From: Amaricoccus sp.
GTDB taxonomy: Bacteria; Pseudomonadota; Alphaproteobacteria; Rhodobacterales; Rhodobacteraceae
Assembly (NCBI RefSeq): GCF_017993425.1
Contig: NZ_JAGOMQ010000016.1
Span: 19,472 to 83,471 of the forward strand
DNA: 64,000 nucleotides
Direction: 5' to 3'
A program made the translations under genes and the position numbers. Under the pieces are notes generated by a model that did no database searches, had not been told where the DNA came from, and saw nothing but the letters and a program-made list of their open reading frames with translations. Positions 17,518 through 27,497 of the stretch are shown in pieces (position 1 is the first letter of the stretch; each line of letters starts with the position of its first letter).

Positions 17518-19452
17518 TCAACGACCCCCGCCGCCGCCGTCCCCAGCAGGCGGCCCGCCGAAGAGGTCCAGCCGCGGCGGGTTGACGCGCCGCAGGTCGC
17601 CGCGGCGGATGGTGACGCCGTTGCGGTCGAGGAAGTCGAGGATCTGGATGGCCACCTTGCGGCCGTTGTCCATGCGGTCGCGGAACTGCGCCGCGGTGAA
17701 CCAGCCCCGCTCGGCGCCCGCGCCGACGTCGGCGGCGATCGCCACCATCTCGGCGGTGGTGGCGCGCAGGAAGAAATGGTCGTGGGCGATCTGGTCGACC
17801 CGGCCCATCCGGCCGCAGAGCTTCAGCACCCGGCGGATCTCGCGCTCGTCGACGCCGGTCGCGCCGGCGATGTCGCGCACCCGCGGCGGCCGGAAGCGGA
17901 CCGCGCCGCCGAGGCCGGGCGCGATCGCCTCCCAGAGCGCCGCGTCCTCGGCGGAGAGCCGCGCCTCGTGGCCGGGCAGCCGCACGAAGGCCCCGTCGAG
18001 CGCGATCCGGCCCGCTTCCGCCTCCGCGTGCAGGAAGGCGAGGAACGGCCCGCGCGACAGCCGCGGCCGCAGCGCGAGGCGGAGCCGCTCGCGCCCGAGG
18101 CCCTGAAGCTCGGGATTCTCCTCGTGAAACGCCGCCAGCGCCTCCGCGGTCTGCGCCCGCAAGGCGCCGTGCTCGGCCCGCCCCACCGCGAGCCCGGCGA
18201 GCGCCACGGGGTCGCACGCCGCCAGCGCCGCCTCGGCTTCGGCCGGCGCCAGCGCCCGGTCGCGCACGAAGGCGGCGATCTCGACGGGCGCGAGCGCCAG
18301 CAGCGCGGCGAGCGCCCGGGCCGGGTCCGGCTCGGCGGCGGCGGCGAGGAGCGCCAGCCGCTCCGGGGCGCGGCGATGGCGCGCCGGCGGCCGCAGGTCG
18401 AGCAGGCGCCCGCCGCCGAGGGTGCGCCGCGCCGAGACGTCGCGCAGGATGAAGCGGTCGTGGACCGCGACCGCGACCGGCCGCTCGAGCACGAGCTGCA
18501 CCGGCCCGCTCGCCCCGGGCTCGATCGGCCCGCCGAGCGGCACGACCCGCACGCCGACCTCGACCGCGCCGACATGGAGATGCGCGGGCGTCGGCGCCGC
18601 GAGCGGGCGCGCCTCCGGGAGGAGCCGCAGCACCGCGTCGACGCGGTCGGTCGGCGCGTGGAGCGCGGGGTCGACCACGACGTCGCCGCGCGAGATCGCG
18701 TCCTTGCCGACGCCCTCGCCCGCGAGGTTCAGCGCGCAGCGCTGGCCGGCGAGGCCCCGCTCGACCGGGCGGTTCTGGGCATGGACCGAGCGGACCCGCG
18801 CGGCGAGGCCGGAGGGCGACAGCGTCACCGCGTCGCCCGGCGCGACGGTCCCGGAGAGCAGCGTCCCGGTCACCACGGCCCCCGCGCCCGCCAGCGTGAA
18901 GGCGCGGTCGACCGGCAGCCGCAGCCGCCCGGCAAGGCCGCGCGCGGCGGTGGCGACCTCCGCGGCGGCGAGGAGCGCCCGCAGCGCGCCCACGCCCTCG
19001 CCGGTCACGACGGAGACCGGCAGGACCGGCGCCCCGGCGAGCCCGGTGGGCGCGAGGAGGTCCCGGATCTGCGCCTCGACCGCGGCGCGGCGCGCGGGGT
19101 CGGCGAGGTCGGCCTTGGTCAGCGCCACGGCCCCGCGATCGAGGCCGAGGAGGTCGAGGATGGCGAGGTGCTCGCGGGTCTGCGGCATCGGCCCGTCGGC
19201 GGCGGCGACGACCAGCAGCACGAAGTCGATGCCGCCGGCCCCGGCGAGCATGGTGTGGATCAGCCGCTCGTGGCCGGGCACGTCGACGAAGCCCGTCGGC
19301 CGGCCGGCCCCGAGGTCGGCATAGGCGAAGCCGAGCTCGATGGTGATGCCGCGGCGCTTCTCCTCCTCCAGCCGGTCGGCGTCGACGCCGGTCAGCGCCT
19401 TCACCAGCGCGGTCTTGCCGTGGTCGATGTGGCCGGCGGTCCCGACGATCAT
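17518..19452 (-). CDS. selB: Selenocysteine-specific elongation factor SelB
   Basis: SelB brings Sec-tRNA(Sec) to the ribosome at UGA codons followed by a SECIS hairpin. The 644-residue protein has a GTPase domain with GHIDHGKT (7-14), DVPGH (57-61) and TKAD (112-115). EF-Tu-like beta domains follow. Four C-terminal winged helices for mRNA hairpin binding (about 390-640) contain [20 protein letters not shown] and [20 protein letters not shown]. It overlaps selA by ATGA. The C-terminus ends in a Gly-rich tail. Its mRNA target is the formate dehydrogenase gene of the same cluster. Confidence 0.95.
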   Translation of the reverse strand: MIVGTAGHIDHGKTALVKALTGVDADRLEEEKRRGITIELGFAYADLGAGRPTGFVDVPGHERLIHTMLAGAGGIDFVLLVVAAADGPMPQTREHLAILDLLGLDRGAVALTKADLADPARRAAVEAQIRDLLAPTGLAGAPVLPVSVVTGEGVGALRALLAAAEVATAARGLAGRLRLPVDRAFTLAGAGAVVTGTLLSGTVAPGDAVTLSPSGLAARVRSVHAQNRPVERGLAGQRCALNLAGEGVGKDAISRGDVVVDPALHAPTDRVDAVLRLLPEARPLAAPTPAHLHVGAVEVGVRVVPLGGPIEPGASGPVQLVLERPVAVAVHDRFILRDVSARRTLGGGRLLDLRPPARHRRAPERLALLAAAAEPDPARALAALLALAPVEIAAFVRDRALAPAEAEAALAACDPVALAGLAVGRAEHGALRAQTAEALAAFHEENPELQGLGRERLRLALRPRLSRGPFLAFLHAEAEAGRIALDGAFVRLPGHEARLSAEDAALWEAIAPGLGGAVRFRPPRVRDIAGATGVDEREIRRVLKLCGRMGRVDQIAHDHFFLRATTAEMVAIAADVGAGAERGWFTAAQFRDRMDNGRKVAIQILDFLDRNGVTIRRGDLRRVNPPRLDLFGGPPAGDGGGGGR

Positions 19453-20783
19453 GGGCCGGGGAGCGCCGCGAGGAAGGCGGCCTCGTCGGCGGGCTCGAGG
19501 CAGCGCAGGTCGAGGACGACCGCGCCGTCGCGCAGGCGCCCGAGCACGGGCCGGGCGCCGGCGCGCAGGCGGGCGGCGAGCGCCTCGGGGTCCGGCGCCG
19601 CGATCCGCAGGCCGGCCGAGGGGAGCGTGTCGACCGGCGCGGCGCCCGAGCCGACCTGGCTCGCGCAGGCGCAGGGGGCGACGGGGAGGCCGAGGCGCTG
19701 CGCCGCCGCGGGGGCGAGCCGGGCGGCCTGGGCGGCGATCTCCGCCGCCGGGCGGGCGAGATGGCGCAGCGTCGGCAGGCGCCCGGCGAGGCGGTCGGGG
19801 TCGAGGTAGAGGCGCAGCGTCGCCTCCAGCGCGGCGAGACGGACCTTGTCGATGCGCAGCGCGCGCTTCAGCGGGTGGCGGTTGATGTCGTCGATCAGGT
19901 CGGCCCGGCCGACGATGAACCCGGCCTGCGGGCCGCCGAGGAGCTTGTCGCCGGAGAAGGTGACGAGGTCGGCGTGGCGGACCGCCTCGCGCACCGTCGG
20001 CTCGCCGGGCAGGCCGAAGGCGCGCAGGTCGATGAGGGTGCCGGAGCCGAGGTCGTTGAGGAGCGGGATGCCCGCCTCCTGCGCGAGCTCGTAAAGGTCG
20101 GGCGCGGCGGCCTCGGCGGTGAAGCCCTCGATGCGGTAGTTCGAGGGGTGGACCTTGAGGATCAGCGCCGTCTCCGGGCCGATGGCGCGGCGGTAGTCGC
20201 GGAGGTGGGTGCGGTTGGTGGTGCCGACCTCGTGCAGGCGGACGCCGGCGGCCTCCATGATGTCGGGCATCCGGAAGGCGCCGCCGATCTCGATCAACTC
20301 GCCGCGCGAGACGATGGCGTCCCGCCCCGCAGCGGTGGCGGCGAGCGCGATCAGCACGGCGGCGGCGTTGTTGTTGACGACGGTGGCGTCCTCGGCCCCG
20401 GTCAGCGCGCGCAGGAGGTCGCGCAGGTGGGCGTCGCGCTCGCCGCGGCGCCCGGTGGCGAGGTCGAGCTCCAGCGCGGCGGGGGCGCGCATCGCCTGCG
20501 CCGCCGCCTCGACCGCGGCCTCGGCGAGGAGGGCCCGGCCGAGGTTGGTGTGGAGGACGACGCCCGTCAGGTTGAGGACCGGCCGCAGCCCCCGCGGAGC
20601 GTCGAGGCGGGCGGCGACGGCGGCGGCGAGATCGGCGGGCGCGGGCGCGCCGGCGCGGGTCGCGGCGAGGATCGCCCGCACCGCCTCGGTGACGCGGGCG
20701 CGGCCATGCGCCTCGATGAGCGGAGCGGCGGCGTCGGAGCGCAGGAAGCGGTCGACGGAGGGCAGCGCGCGGCGGTCGGTCAT
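19449..20783 (-). CDS. selA: L-seryl-tRNA(Sec) selenium transferase SelA
   Basis: SelA converts Ser-tRNA(Sec) to Sec-tRNA(Sec) using selenophosphate and PLP. The 444-residue protein has an N-terminal [21 protein letters not shown], the family motif [20 protein letters not shown], and the PLP lysine at about 280 in [14 protein letters not shown]. The ATG at 20783 lies downstream of a 450-bp region holding motif M1 and an R1 repeat, so selA-selB may have their own promoter rather than only read-through from fdhE. selD and selC were not found in the window. Confidence 0.95.
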   Translation of the reverse strand: MTDRRALPSVDRFLRSDAAAPLIEAHGRARVTEAVRAILAATRAGAPAPADLAAAVAARLDAPRGLRPVLNLTGVVLHTNLGRALLAEAAVEAAAQAMRAPAALELDLATGRRGERDAHLRDLLRALTGAEDATVVNNNAAAVLIALAATAAGRDAIVSRGELIEIGGAFRMPDIMEAAGVRLHEVGTTNRTHLRDYRRAIGPETALILKVHPSNYRIEGFTAEAAAPDLYELAQEAGIPLLNDLGSGTLIDLRAFGLPGEPTVREAVRHADLVTFSGDKLLGGPQAGFIVGRADLIDDINRHPLKRALRIDKVRLAALEATLRLYLDPDRLAGRLPTLRHLARPAAEIAAQAARLAPAAAQRLGLPVAPCACASQVGSGAAPVDTLPSAGLRIAAPDPEALAARLRAGARPVLGRLRDGAVVLDLRCLEPADEAAFLAALPGP

Positions 20784-20840
20784 CGGCGCGGGCCCCGGGG
20801 AGCGCGGTCCGCGCGGGCGGATCGCGCGGGCCGAAGCGAG

Positions 20841-20880
20841 GTGTTCACGCGTGAATATTCACCAAGCCATTGAAATATAT
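20841..20880. repeat. Dispersed ~40-bp motif M1, copy 3
   Basis: GTGTTCACGCGTGAATATTC is followed by ACCAAGCCATTGAAATATAT. The 12-bp palindrome TTCACGCGTGAA and the CCATTGAAATA block are intact. It ends 31 bp before the terminal repeat of element R1-A and starts 58 bp upstream of the selA start codon. It is a candidate promoter or operator for selA-selB. Confidence 0.65.
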
Positions 20881-20910
20881 AGAGCCGGTTTGGCGGACTC
20901 ACGGCGGTCC

Positions 20911-21232
20911 ACACTGCACGACAGGAGCCGGTCGCCGCCCGAGGCTGCGGCGCTCGCCCCGACCGAAGCGGGCTCTGCCCGCGAGGCTGCGGCGCGACGA
21001 GCGAAAGCACGGCTTTCGCCGCGCCGACGGCCGGAGCGCATTGGCGCGGAGGCCGTGGGGGGTCCAGATTTCCACGCACCGCGCAATCCGGCCGTGATCG
21101 CCCCGGCGAGCGCGGCAACGCGCTCGCCCCCCGCAGGGGCGATCGCGGACGGATTCGCCACGGGTCAAATCCGTCTGGCTTCACCGTCCCGCACCCTCCC
21201 GACCGATATTTCTCTCCACTGTCGTGTAGTGT
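20911..21232 (-). repeat. MITE-like element R1, copy A (complete)
   Basis: A 322-bp non-coding element bounded by 14-bp terminal inverted repeats, ACACTGCACGACAG at 20911 and CTGTCGTGTAGTGT at 21219 (13 of 14 match). Inside are several hairpins: a GGCGAGCGCG/CGCGCTCGCC-type stem, GACGGATTTGACCC with a partly inverse partner, and CTCGCGGGC/GCCCGC. It is in the opposite orientation to copies B and C. It begins 9 bp after the fdhE stop and lies between fdhE and selA. There is no ORF of its own, so it would have to be mobilised in trans. Confidence 0.75.
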
Positions 21233-21240
21233 GACGGCGC

Positions 21241-22143
21241 TCAGAAGCCGACGAGGAACGGGTCGAACCCGGCCCGGCGGTATTCCGTCTCGCGCATCCG
21301 CGCGTCGAGGCCGAGCGAGGCGACGTCGTCGGCGAGGGGGTCGAGCGCGGCGTCCTTGTTCTGGTAGAGGATCTTCACCCAGGAGCCGCATTCGTCGCAG
21401 ACCTCGGCCTTGATGACCGACTCGTCGGAGAAGGACCGGAAGCCGATGCCCTTGGTGGAGCCGCAGGCGAGGCACTTCACCCGCACCTCGTTCCAGAGCG
21501 TGGCGCAGGTGGCGCAGACGGCGTAGCGGGCCCCCTCGATGCGCAGCGTCCCGAGGACGAGCGAGGTCGCCGGCAGGCCGCCGCAGCAGGGGCAGACGCC
21601 GACCCGGACCGGGACGAGCCGCCCGGCGTCGAGCGCGGCGGCGCGGCGGGCGGCCAGCGTCTGCACGGCGGCCGCGGCCCAGAGATGCACGGCGGCGTCC
21701 TCGACGGGCACGTCATGGGCGAGCACGGCGCCGAAGAGCCAGGCGCGGGTCCCGTCGTCGGCGGCGCGCACCGCCTCGAGCGCGAGGCGGGCGGGATCGG
21801 GCATGGCGATCGCCGCCGCCGCGTCGAGCAGCGCGTCGAGCGTGGCGGAAAGCTCCGGGTCCGTGGCGAGCGCCGTGCGGTCGAGCGGCGGCATCCCGCT
21901 CTCCCGCGCCCGCGCCGTCTGGGCCTCCGGCGGCGGCGCGGCCGGCGCGGCGGCGAGATCCGCCTGCACCCGGGCGAGCGCCGCGAGGAAGCGCAGATAG
22001 GGCGCGAGCCGGCTCTCCTTCGCCAGATGCTCCAGCCGCTCGGCGCGGCGCGCGAAGACGCGGCCCGGGTCGGGCAGGATCGCGAAGGGCGGCACGGGGA
22101 TCGCCCCGAGCTTGGAAGGGTCGGGGCGAAGGTCGGTCGTCAT
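21241..22143 (-). CDS. fdhE: Formate dehydrogenase accessory protein FdhE
   Basis: FdhE is a cytoplasmic rubredoxin-like iron-binding protein needed to assemble respiratory formate dehydrogenase. The 300-residue protein has its C-terminal zinc-ribbon-like Cys pairs: VCPCCGGLPATS, VCATCATLWNEVRVKCLACG and VCDECGSWVKILYQ. It ends with the family-like LDPLADDVASLGLD. It belongs to the fdoGHI-fdhE-selAB cluster, but a 434-bp repeat-bearing gap separates it from fdoI. Confidence 0.92.
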   Translation of the reverse strand: MTTDLRPDPSKLGAIPVPPFAILPDPGRVFARRAERLEHLAKESRLAPYLRFLAALARVQADLAAAPAAPPPEAQTARARESGMPPLDRTALATDPELSATLDALLDAAAAIAMPDPARLALEAVRAADDGTRAWLFGAVLAHDVPVEDAAVHLWAAAAVQTLAARRAAALDAGRLVPVRVGVCPCCGGLPATSLVLGTLRIEGARYAVCATCATLWNEVRVKCLACGSTKGIGFRSFSDESVIKAEVCDECGSWVKILYQNKDAALDPLADDVASLGLDARMRETEYRRAGFDPFLVGF

Positions 22144-22183
22144 CGTCTCCTCCGGGCCGGACCGGCCACGGGTGGCGGGGCCC

Positions 22184-22217
22184 CTACTCTGCCGGCCCGA
22201 CGCGGTCGAGTCGAGCC
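22184..22217. repeat. 34-bp direct repeat, duplicate of the fdoI 3' end
   Basis: The segment starting ctactctgccggcccg matches 22578-22611 at 32 of 34 positions. The second copy is the 3' end of fdoI including its stop codon. The two copies flank a 360-bp insert with repeat R2. This may be a long target duplication or the scar of a tandem duplication. Confidence 0.7.
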
Positions 22218-22358
22218 ATTCCGGCCAGGAGTGGGGTCGGCCTTATCCGCCTGTCTGACCGATGGGGATCGGCGGCCCAAGGCGTCGACAAAGCGAGGAC
22301 CGAGGCGATCTTGCTGCGTGTCGCCTGGCGAACGCTCGCCTGATTGCGAGAAACTGAA

Positions 22359-22555
22359 TTGCGCGCAAATATATTTCGAAATATTTTGAATATGAACGGT
22401 GAAATTCATTGCATCGTTATCAGCGCCGCATTTCGCGGCGCCGTGCGACTCACTTTGCAGTTCCGCCCTCCCCGCCCCGGCCGCTCCGCGTCGAGCCGGG
22501 TGACATGCGCATGTCGCCCGGCGGGCGCTGTCGGGGGACTGACCGTGCCGCCGGG
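22359..22555 (+). repeat. Bipartite dispersed repeat R2, copy 1
   Basis: A ~197-bp repeat. Its AT-rich half starts at TTGCGCGCAAATATATTTCG and runs through GAACGGTGAAATTCATTGCA. Its GC-rich half has a GCGCCGC/GCGGCGCC hairpin and the palindrome GACATGCGCATGTC flanked by CCGGGT and GCCCGG. Copy 2 lies inverted at 54079-54276. The two are alike over their full length but differ by small indels that break any shared reading frame, so the element is non-coding. Confidence 0.75.
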
Positions 22556-22577
22556 AAACGTATGGCGTCTCCGCCCG

Positions 22578-23261
22578 CTACTCTGCCGGCCCGGCGCGGT
22601 CGAGTCGGGCCAGTTCCCGCAGCCACTTGCGGTGGTGCCGCCAGGCCCAGCCGCCCGACACCGTGCCGCGCGTCATCGCGCTGATCGTGCCGCGGGTCCA
22701 GATCGCCGCGTAGACGTGGACGATCCAGGTGCAGATGATCAGCACCGCGGCGATCGCGTGGACCATGGTCGCCACCCGCCGGACCGGGATCGAGACCAGC
22801 CCGTCGAAGTAGCGCTCCCACATCATCACGCCGGTGACGATCAGCACGACGATCAGGAACGTCATCGCCCAGAACACGATCTTCTGCCCGGCGTTGTACT
22901 TGCCGAGCTCGGGCAGCGCCTCCTCGTTGCCGGCCAGCACGTCCTTGCCGCGGGCGAGCCAGACCCCGTCCTCGCGCCTCGGCAGGTTCAGCCGCACCAT
23001 CCGGCAGAACAGCACGAAGAAGCTCGCGAAGAGCACCACCCCGATCCAGGGATGGATCACCCGCGCCGTCTGCCCGCCGCCGAAGAGCCCGGTCAGGAAG
23101 AAGAGCGACGGGTGGAAGAACCCGAGCCCCGAGATCAGCAGGAGGACCAGGCAGGCGGCGGTCAGCCAGTGGTTCCCGCGCGTCCACGGCCCGTAGCGCC
23201 GCACCGCGACCGGCTCGATCGTCTCGATCCGGTCGCCGGACTGGGAATAGACCCGCTCCAT
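22578..23261 (-). CDS. fdoI: Formate dehydrogenase cytochrome b556 (gamma) subunit
   Basis: This 227-residue membrane protein has four helices, e.g. WLTAACLVLLLISGLGFF and FWAMTFLIVVLIVTGVMMW. Likely heme b histidines lie in RGNHWLTA, RVIHPWIGVVLF, TMVHAIAAV and TWIVHVYAAIW. It anchors the enzyme and passes electrons from the beta subunit to quinone. The start overlaps the fdoH stop by one base (TGATG). The E. coli naming is used by analogy. Confidence 0.92.
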   Translation of the reverse strand: MERVYSQSGDRIETIEPVAVRRYGPWTRGNHWLTAACLVLLLISGLGFFHPSLFFLTGLFGGGQTARVIHPWIGVVLFASFFVLFCRMVRLNLPRREDGVWLARGKDVLAGNEEALPELGKYNAGQKIVFWAMTFLIVVLIVTGVMMWERYFDGLVSIPVRRVATMVHAIAAVLIICTWIVHVYAAIWTRGTISAMTRGTVSGGWAWRHHRKWLRELARLDRAGPAE

Positions 23262-24232
23262 CAGACCCGGTCCTCCCGCTCCACCAGCCGCTCGGCCTCG
23301 TCGCGGTCATGCTCGGTGACCTCGTTCGGCCGGGCGAAGAAGCCGTGGAGCGTCGCGCCCACGGCGAGGAGCCCCATCGCGGCGAGGCCCACGGTCTTGG
23401 TGACGCCCTTCCACGCCTCGACCACCGGCGAGATCCGCGGATCGGCCGGCAGGCCGGCGTAGATCTCCGGCCGGTCGGCATGGTGCAGGACGTACATGAC
23501 ATGCGTCCCCCCCACCCCGGGGGGATCGTAGAGCCCGGCGTTCTCGAAGCCCCGCGACCTCAGGTCCTCGATGCGCTCCCCGGCATGGGCGATCATCTCC
23601 TCCTTCGGCCCGAAGGTGATGCACTGCGTCGGGCAGGCCTTGGCGCAGGCCGGCCCGTCGCCCACGGCCACGCGGTCGGAGCAGAGCGTGCACTTGTAGG
23701 CGACGTGGGTGGTCTTGGAGACCCGCGGGATGTCGAACGGGCAGCCGGAGACGCAATAGCCGCAGCCGATGCAGTTCTCGTGGATGAAGTCGACGATCCC
23801 GTTCGAGTACTGCACGATCGCGCCGGGGGACGGGCAGGCCTTGAGGCAGCCCGGATCGGCGCAATGCATGCAGCCGTCCTTGCGGATCAGCCATTCGAGG
23901 TTGCCGGTCTCGTCGTTCTCCCACTCGGTGAACCGCATCAGCGTGAACATCTCGGGCGAGAGGTCCGGCGGGTTCTGGTAGGAGCCGGTGTTGAAGCCGA
24001 CCTCCGGGTGGGTGTCGTTCCACTCGATGCAGGCCGACTGGCAGGCCTTGCAGCCGATGCATTTCGAGACGTCGATCAGCTTCGCCACCTCGGTGAGCTG
24101 GCGCGTCGGCGCGGGCAGGTCCCGCGCCAGCGTCGCGGACCGGCGGACGACGTCCCCCGGCCCGAGATTGGATTCCAGCGCCTCGACCGAGGGGTTGGTG
24201 ACGGCGCTGAGCGGCTCCGGCGCGAGGGTCAT
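23261..24232 (-). CDS. fdoH: Formate dehydrogenase iron-sulfur (beta) subunit
   Basis: This 323-residue protein carries four ferredoxin-type cysteine groups for 4Fe-4S clusters: [38 protein letters not shown] and [11 protein letters not shown] with [11 protein letters not shown]-terminal helix ([20 protein letters not shown]) anchors it in the membrane. It relays electrons from the molybdopterin subunit to the cytochrome b subunit. The ATG at 24232 overlaps the fdoG stop (ATGA). Upstream in-frame sequence to 26128 is a shadow inside fdoG. Confidence 0.95.
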   Translation of the reverse strand: MTLAPEPLSAVTNPSVEALESNLGPGDVVRRSATLARDLPAPTRQLTEVAKLIDVSKCIGCKACQSACIEWNDTHPEVGFNTGSYQNPPDLSPEMFTLMRFTEWENDETGNLEWLIRKDGCMHCADPGCLKACPSPGAIVQYSNGIVDFIHENCIGCGYCVSGCPFDIPRVSKTTHVAYKCTLCSDRVAVGDGPACAKACPTQCITFGPKEEMIAHAGERIEDLRSRGFENAGLYDPPGVGGTHVMYVLHHADRPEIYAGLPADPRISPVVEAWKGVTKTVGLAAMGLLAVGATLHGFFARPNEVTEHDRDEAERLVEREDRV

Positions 24233-27200
24233 GACGTCAGCCCTCCGTTCGGCGCGGTCGACTTCTCGATGTTGACGAGGAACGCCTTGAACTCCGGCGT
24301 CTCGACGTTGGCGTCGCCGACGAACGGCGTCAGCGAGTTCGGGCCGAAGCCCTTGCGCGCCACCCCGGTGAAGCCCCAGTGCAGCGGGATGCCGACGACA
24401 TGCACGGTCTTGCCGTCGCAGGTCAGCGGCTTCAGCCGCTTGGTCACCACCGCCTTGGCCTTGACGCTGCCGCGCTTCGACCAGACGCGCACCCAGTCGC
24501 CGCCCGCGACGCCCTTCTCGGCCGCGAGCTGCTCCGAGATCTCCACGAAGAACTCCGGCTGGAGCACCGCGTTCACCCGGTTGTGCTTGGTCCAGTAGTG
24601 GAAGTGCTCGGTCAGCCGGTAGGAGGTCCCGACATAGGGGAAGTCGGGATCGCCCGCCGCGGCGAAGGTCGGCACGTCGCTCTTGAACACCCGCGCCACC
24701 GGGTTGCCGACCATCTCCGGGTTGAGGACGTTGGCGACCGGCGTCTCGAAGGGCTCCATGTGGGTCGGGAACGGCCCGTCGCGCATCATGCCCCGGGAGA
24801 ACAGGCGCGAGACCCCCTCCGGGTTCATGATGAACGGCATGACGTCGCGCGGCTTGGCCGTCAGCGCGATGTCGGGCACGTCGTAGCCGGCCCATTTCTC
24901 GCCGGTCCACTCGATGAGCTTGCGCGAGGGATCCCAGGGCTTGCCGTCGAGGTCGCAGGAGGCGCGGTTGTAGAGGATGCGCCGGTTGAGCGGCCAGGCC
25001 CAGGTCCAGTTGAGATAGGCGCCGGTCGCATCGGGATCGTTGTTGTCCCGCCGCGCCATGTTGTTGCCGTTCTCGTTCCAGCAGCCGGAATAGATCCAGC
25101 AGCCGGAGGTGGTGGTGCCGTCGTCGCGCAGCTGGCTGAAGTTCAGCACCTGCTTGCCCTGCTCCACCAGGACCTTGGTCGGGTCGGTCGTGTCCATGAC
25201 CGGCGCGAGCGCGCGGCCGTTCAGCTCGCGCGCCAGCTCCTCCGGCGTGGGCTCTCCCTCGTCGGCGTAGTCCCAGGTCAGGTTCAGCACCGGCTCGGGG
25301 AAGACGCCGCCTTCCTGGCGGTAGAGCTCGCGCACCCGCAGGAAGATCTGCGCCATGATCCAGATGTCGTGCCTGGCCTCGCCCGGGGGCGAGCCGGCGG
25401 CCCAGAACCATTGCAGCCAGCGGCCGGAGTTGGTGATCGAGCCCTCGTCCTCGGCGAAGCAGGTGGTCGGGAGCTGGATCACCTCGGTCTGGATCGCGGC
25501 GGTGTCCACGTCGTTGAAGTCGCCGTGGTTCTCCCAGAACCGCGCCGTCTCGGTCTCGAGCGGGTCCATGGTGACGAGGAGCTTCAGCCTGGCGAGCCCG
25601 GCCGTGATCTTGCCCCGGTTGGGGAAGGCGAGGATCGGGTTGAACCCCTGGCAGAAGTAGAGGTTGACCTTGCCCTCGTTCATCAGCTCGAACATCCGCA
25701 GGATGTCGTAGTTGGGCACGTCGAGCTTGGTCAGCCAGTCGTAGTTCCAGTCGTTCTCGGCGGTCGCCGTGTCGCCCCACATCGACTTCATGTAGGAGAC
25801 GAAGAACTTCCTGTAGTTCTGCCAGTAGCTCGTCTGGCCCGGCCGCAGCGGCTTGAAGGCCCGCGTCGACATGTAGGTCTCGAAGTCGACCTCCTTCTCC
25901 GTCGGCATGTTGAGATAGCCGGGGAGCAGGTTCGACATCAGGCCGACGTCGGTCAGGCCCTGGATGTTGGAATGCCCGCGCAGCGCGTTCATCCCGCCGC
26001 CCCGGACCCCGATGTTGCCGAGGATGAGCTGGAGCATCGCCATGCCGCGGATGTTCTGCGCGCCCTTGGCGTGCTGGGTCCAGCCGAGCGCGTACATCGA
26101 CGTCATGGTCTTGGTCGGCGTCGAGCACTCGCCGATCATCTCGGCGATGTGCAGGAACTTGTCCTTGGGCGTGCCGCAGATCCGCTCCACCATCTCCGGC
26201 GTGTAGATATCGACATGCGCCTTGAGCAGGTTCCAGACGCAGCGCGGATGCGCGAGCGTCGGGTCGGTCAGCGCGAAGCCGTCCTCGCCGATCTGGTAGT
26301 CCCAGGACTTGCGGTCATAGTCCCGCTTCTCCGGGTCGTAGCCGGTGAAGAGCCCGTCCGACCAGCCGAACTCGTCCTTCACCAGCAGGGAGGCGTTGGT
26401 GTAGTTGCGGACGTAGTCCCACTGGACCTTGTCGTTCTCGATGCACCAGCGGATCATCCCCATCAGCCAGGCGATGTCGCTGCCCGGACGGATCGGGGCG
26501 TAGTAGTCCGCCACGGAGGCCGTGCGGGTGAAGCGCGGATCGACGACGATCAGCCTGGCGCCGCGATGCGCCTTGGCCTCGGTCACCCACTTGAAGCCGC
26601 ACGGATGCGCCTCGGCGGCGTTCCCCCCCATCACGATGACGAGGTCGGTGTTCTTGATGTCGGTCCAGGAGTTCGTCATCGCTCCACGGCCAAAGCTCGG
26701 GCCCAAACTGGACACCGTGGGGCCGTGTCAGACGCGCGCCTGGTTGTCGAAACCTGCGATGCCGAGCGCCTTCACGACCTTGGTGGTCGTCCAGGCGGTC
26801 TCGTTCGTCGTTGCGGAAGCGGCGAGGAAGCCGGTCGTGGTCCAGCGGTTGACCGGAACGCCCGCCTCGTTGTGCGTCACGAGGTTCGCGTCGCGGTCGT
26901 CCTTCAGCGCGCGGGCGATCTTGTCGAGCGCCTCGTCCCAGGTGATCGGCTCGAAGGCCGTCGCGCCGGGGGCGCGCCGCATCGGCTGGCTCAGCCGGGT
27001 CTGCGAATGGACGAACTCCTTCAGCGCCGCGCCCTTCGGGCAGAGCGTGCCGCGGTTGGTCGGGTGGTCGACGTCGCCCTCGATATGGACGATCTCGGCG
27101 GTCTCGCCCTTCCGGAGGTCGCCCCTGGAATAGATGATCAGCCCGCAGGCGACCGAGCAGTAGGTGCAGATGTTGCGGGTCTCGGTGGTGTTCGTCAGCT

Positions 27201-27327
27201 TGAAGGCCCGGACATGGGCCGTCTCCGCGGCCTCCGCATCCCCGAAGCCCATCGCGCCGAGCGATGTCGCCGCCACGCCCCCGCCCGTCAGCTTCAGGAA
27301 GCCGCGGCGCGAGAGATCAACGTTCAT
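24229..27327 (-). CDS. fdoG: Formate dehydrogenase alpha subunit, selenoprotein (UGA = Sec200)
   Basis: This catalytic subunit oxidises formate to CO2 at a molybdenum or tungsten bis-pterin site. It totals 1032 residues when the in-frame TGA at 26728-26730 is read as selenocysteine. A Tat signal ([12 protein letters not shown]) starts at the ATG at 27327. A 4Fe-4S motif has Cys54, Cys57, Cys61 and Cys96. The Sec context [20 protein letters not shown] matches E. coli FdnG, whose Sec is residue 196. The frame then continues through [20 protein letters not shown] to the normal C-terminus. Tools that treat UGA as stop split it into two ORFs. fdoH and fdoI follow with overlaps. Confidence 0.96.
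26684..26730 (-). promoter_or_regulatory. Bacterial SECIS hairpin directing Sec at the fdoG UGA
   Basis: Counting the U of UGA as 1, CCACGG (11-16) pairs with CCGUGG (42-47). U17 is bulged. GUCCA (18-22) pairs with UGGGC (26-30), leaving the loop G23-U24-U25. The bulged U17 and loop G23/U24 are exactly the positions known to be recognised by SelB in E. coli fdhF/fdnG mRNA. The hairpin starts 8 bases after the UGA, the required spacing. Confidence 0.9.
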
Positions 27328-27497
27328 CGTCGCCTCCCCTTGCCTCTCTCGAAAGATGGGTGCCCACAGGTTTGTCCCAGTCGCCCCGGAGGTCAAGCGC
27401 GCAATTGCGGACGGGCAGCGTCCCGGTCTGAATTTGACCGCCGTTGCGCCGAAGCGGGCCTGCGCGGTCCCGACGGCGAAGCAGGGCGCGGCCGCCG

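Larger units (their letters stand above)
22144..22577. other. Repeat-bearing gap between fdoI and fdhE
   Basis: This 434-bp interval holds a 34-bp partial duplicate of the fdoI 3' end (22184-22217), about 140 bp of unassigned sequence with small stem-loops, and repeat R2 copy 1 (22359-22555). No gene is supported. It looks like an insertion that split fdoI from fdhE. Confidence 0.6.

Noticed and set aside
22375..22555. Short ORF inside repeat R2 (starting MNGEIHCIVISAAFRG)
   Set aside because: The two copies share nucleotides but indels change the frame after about 20 residues, so there is no selection for a protein.
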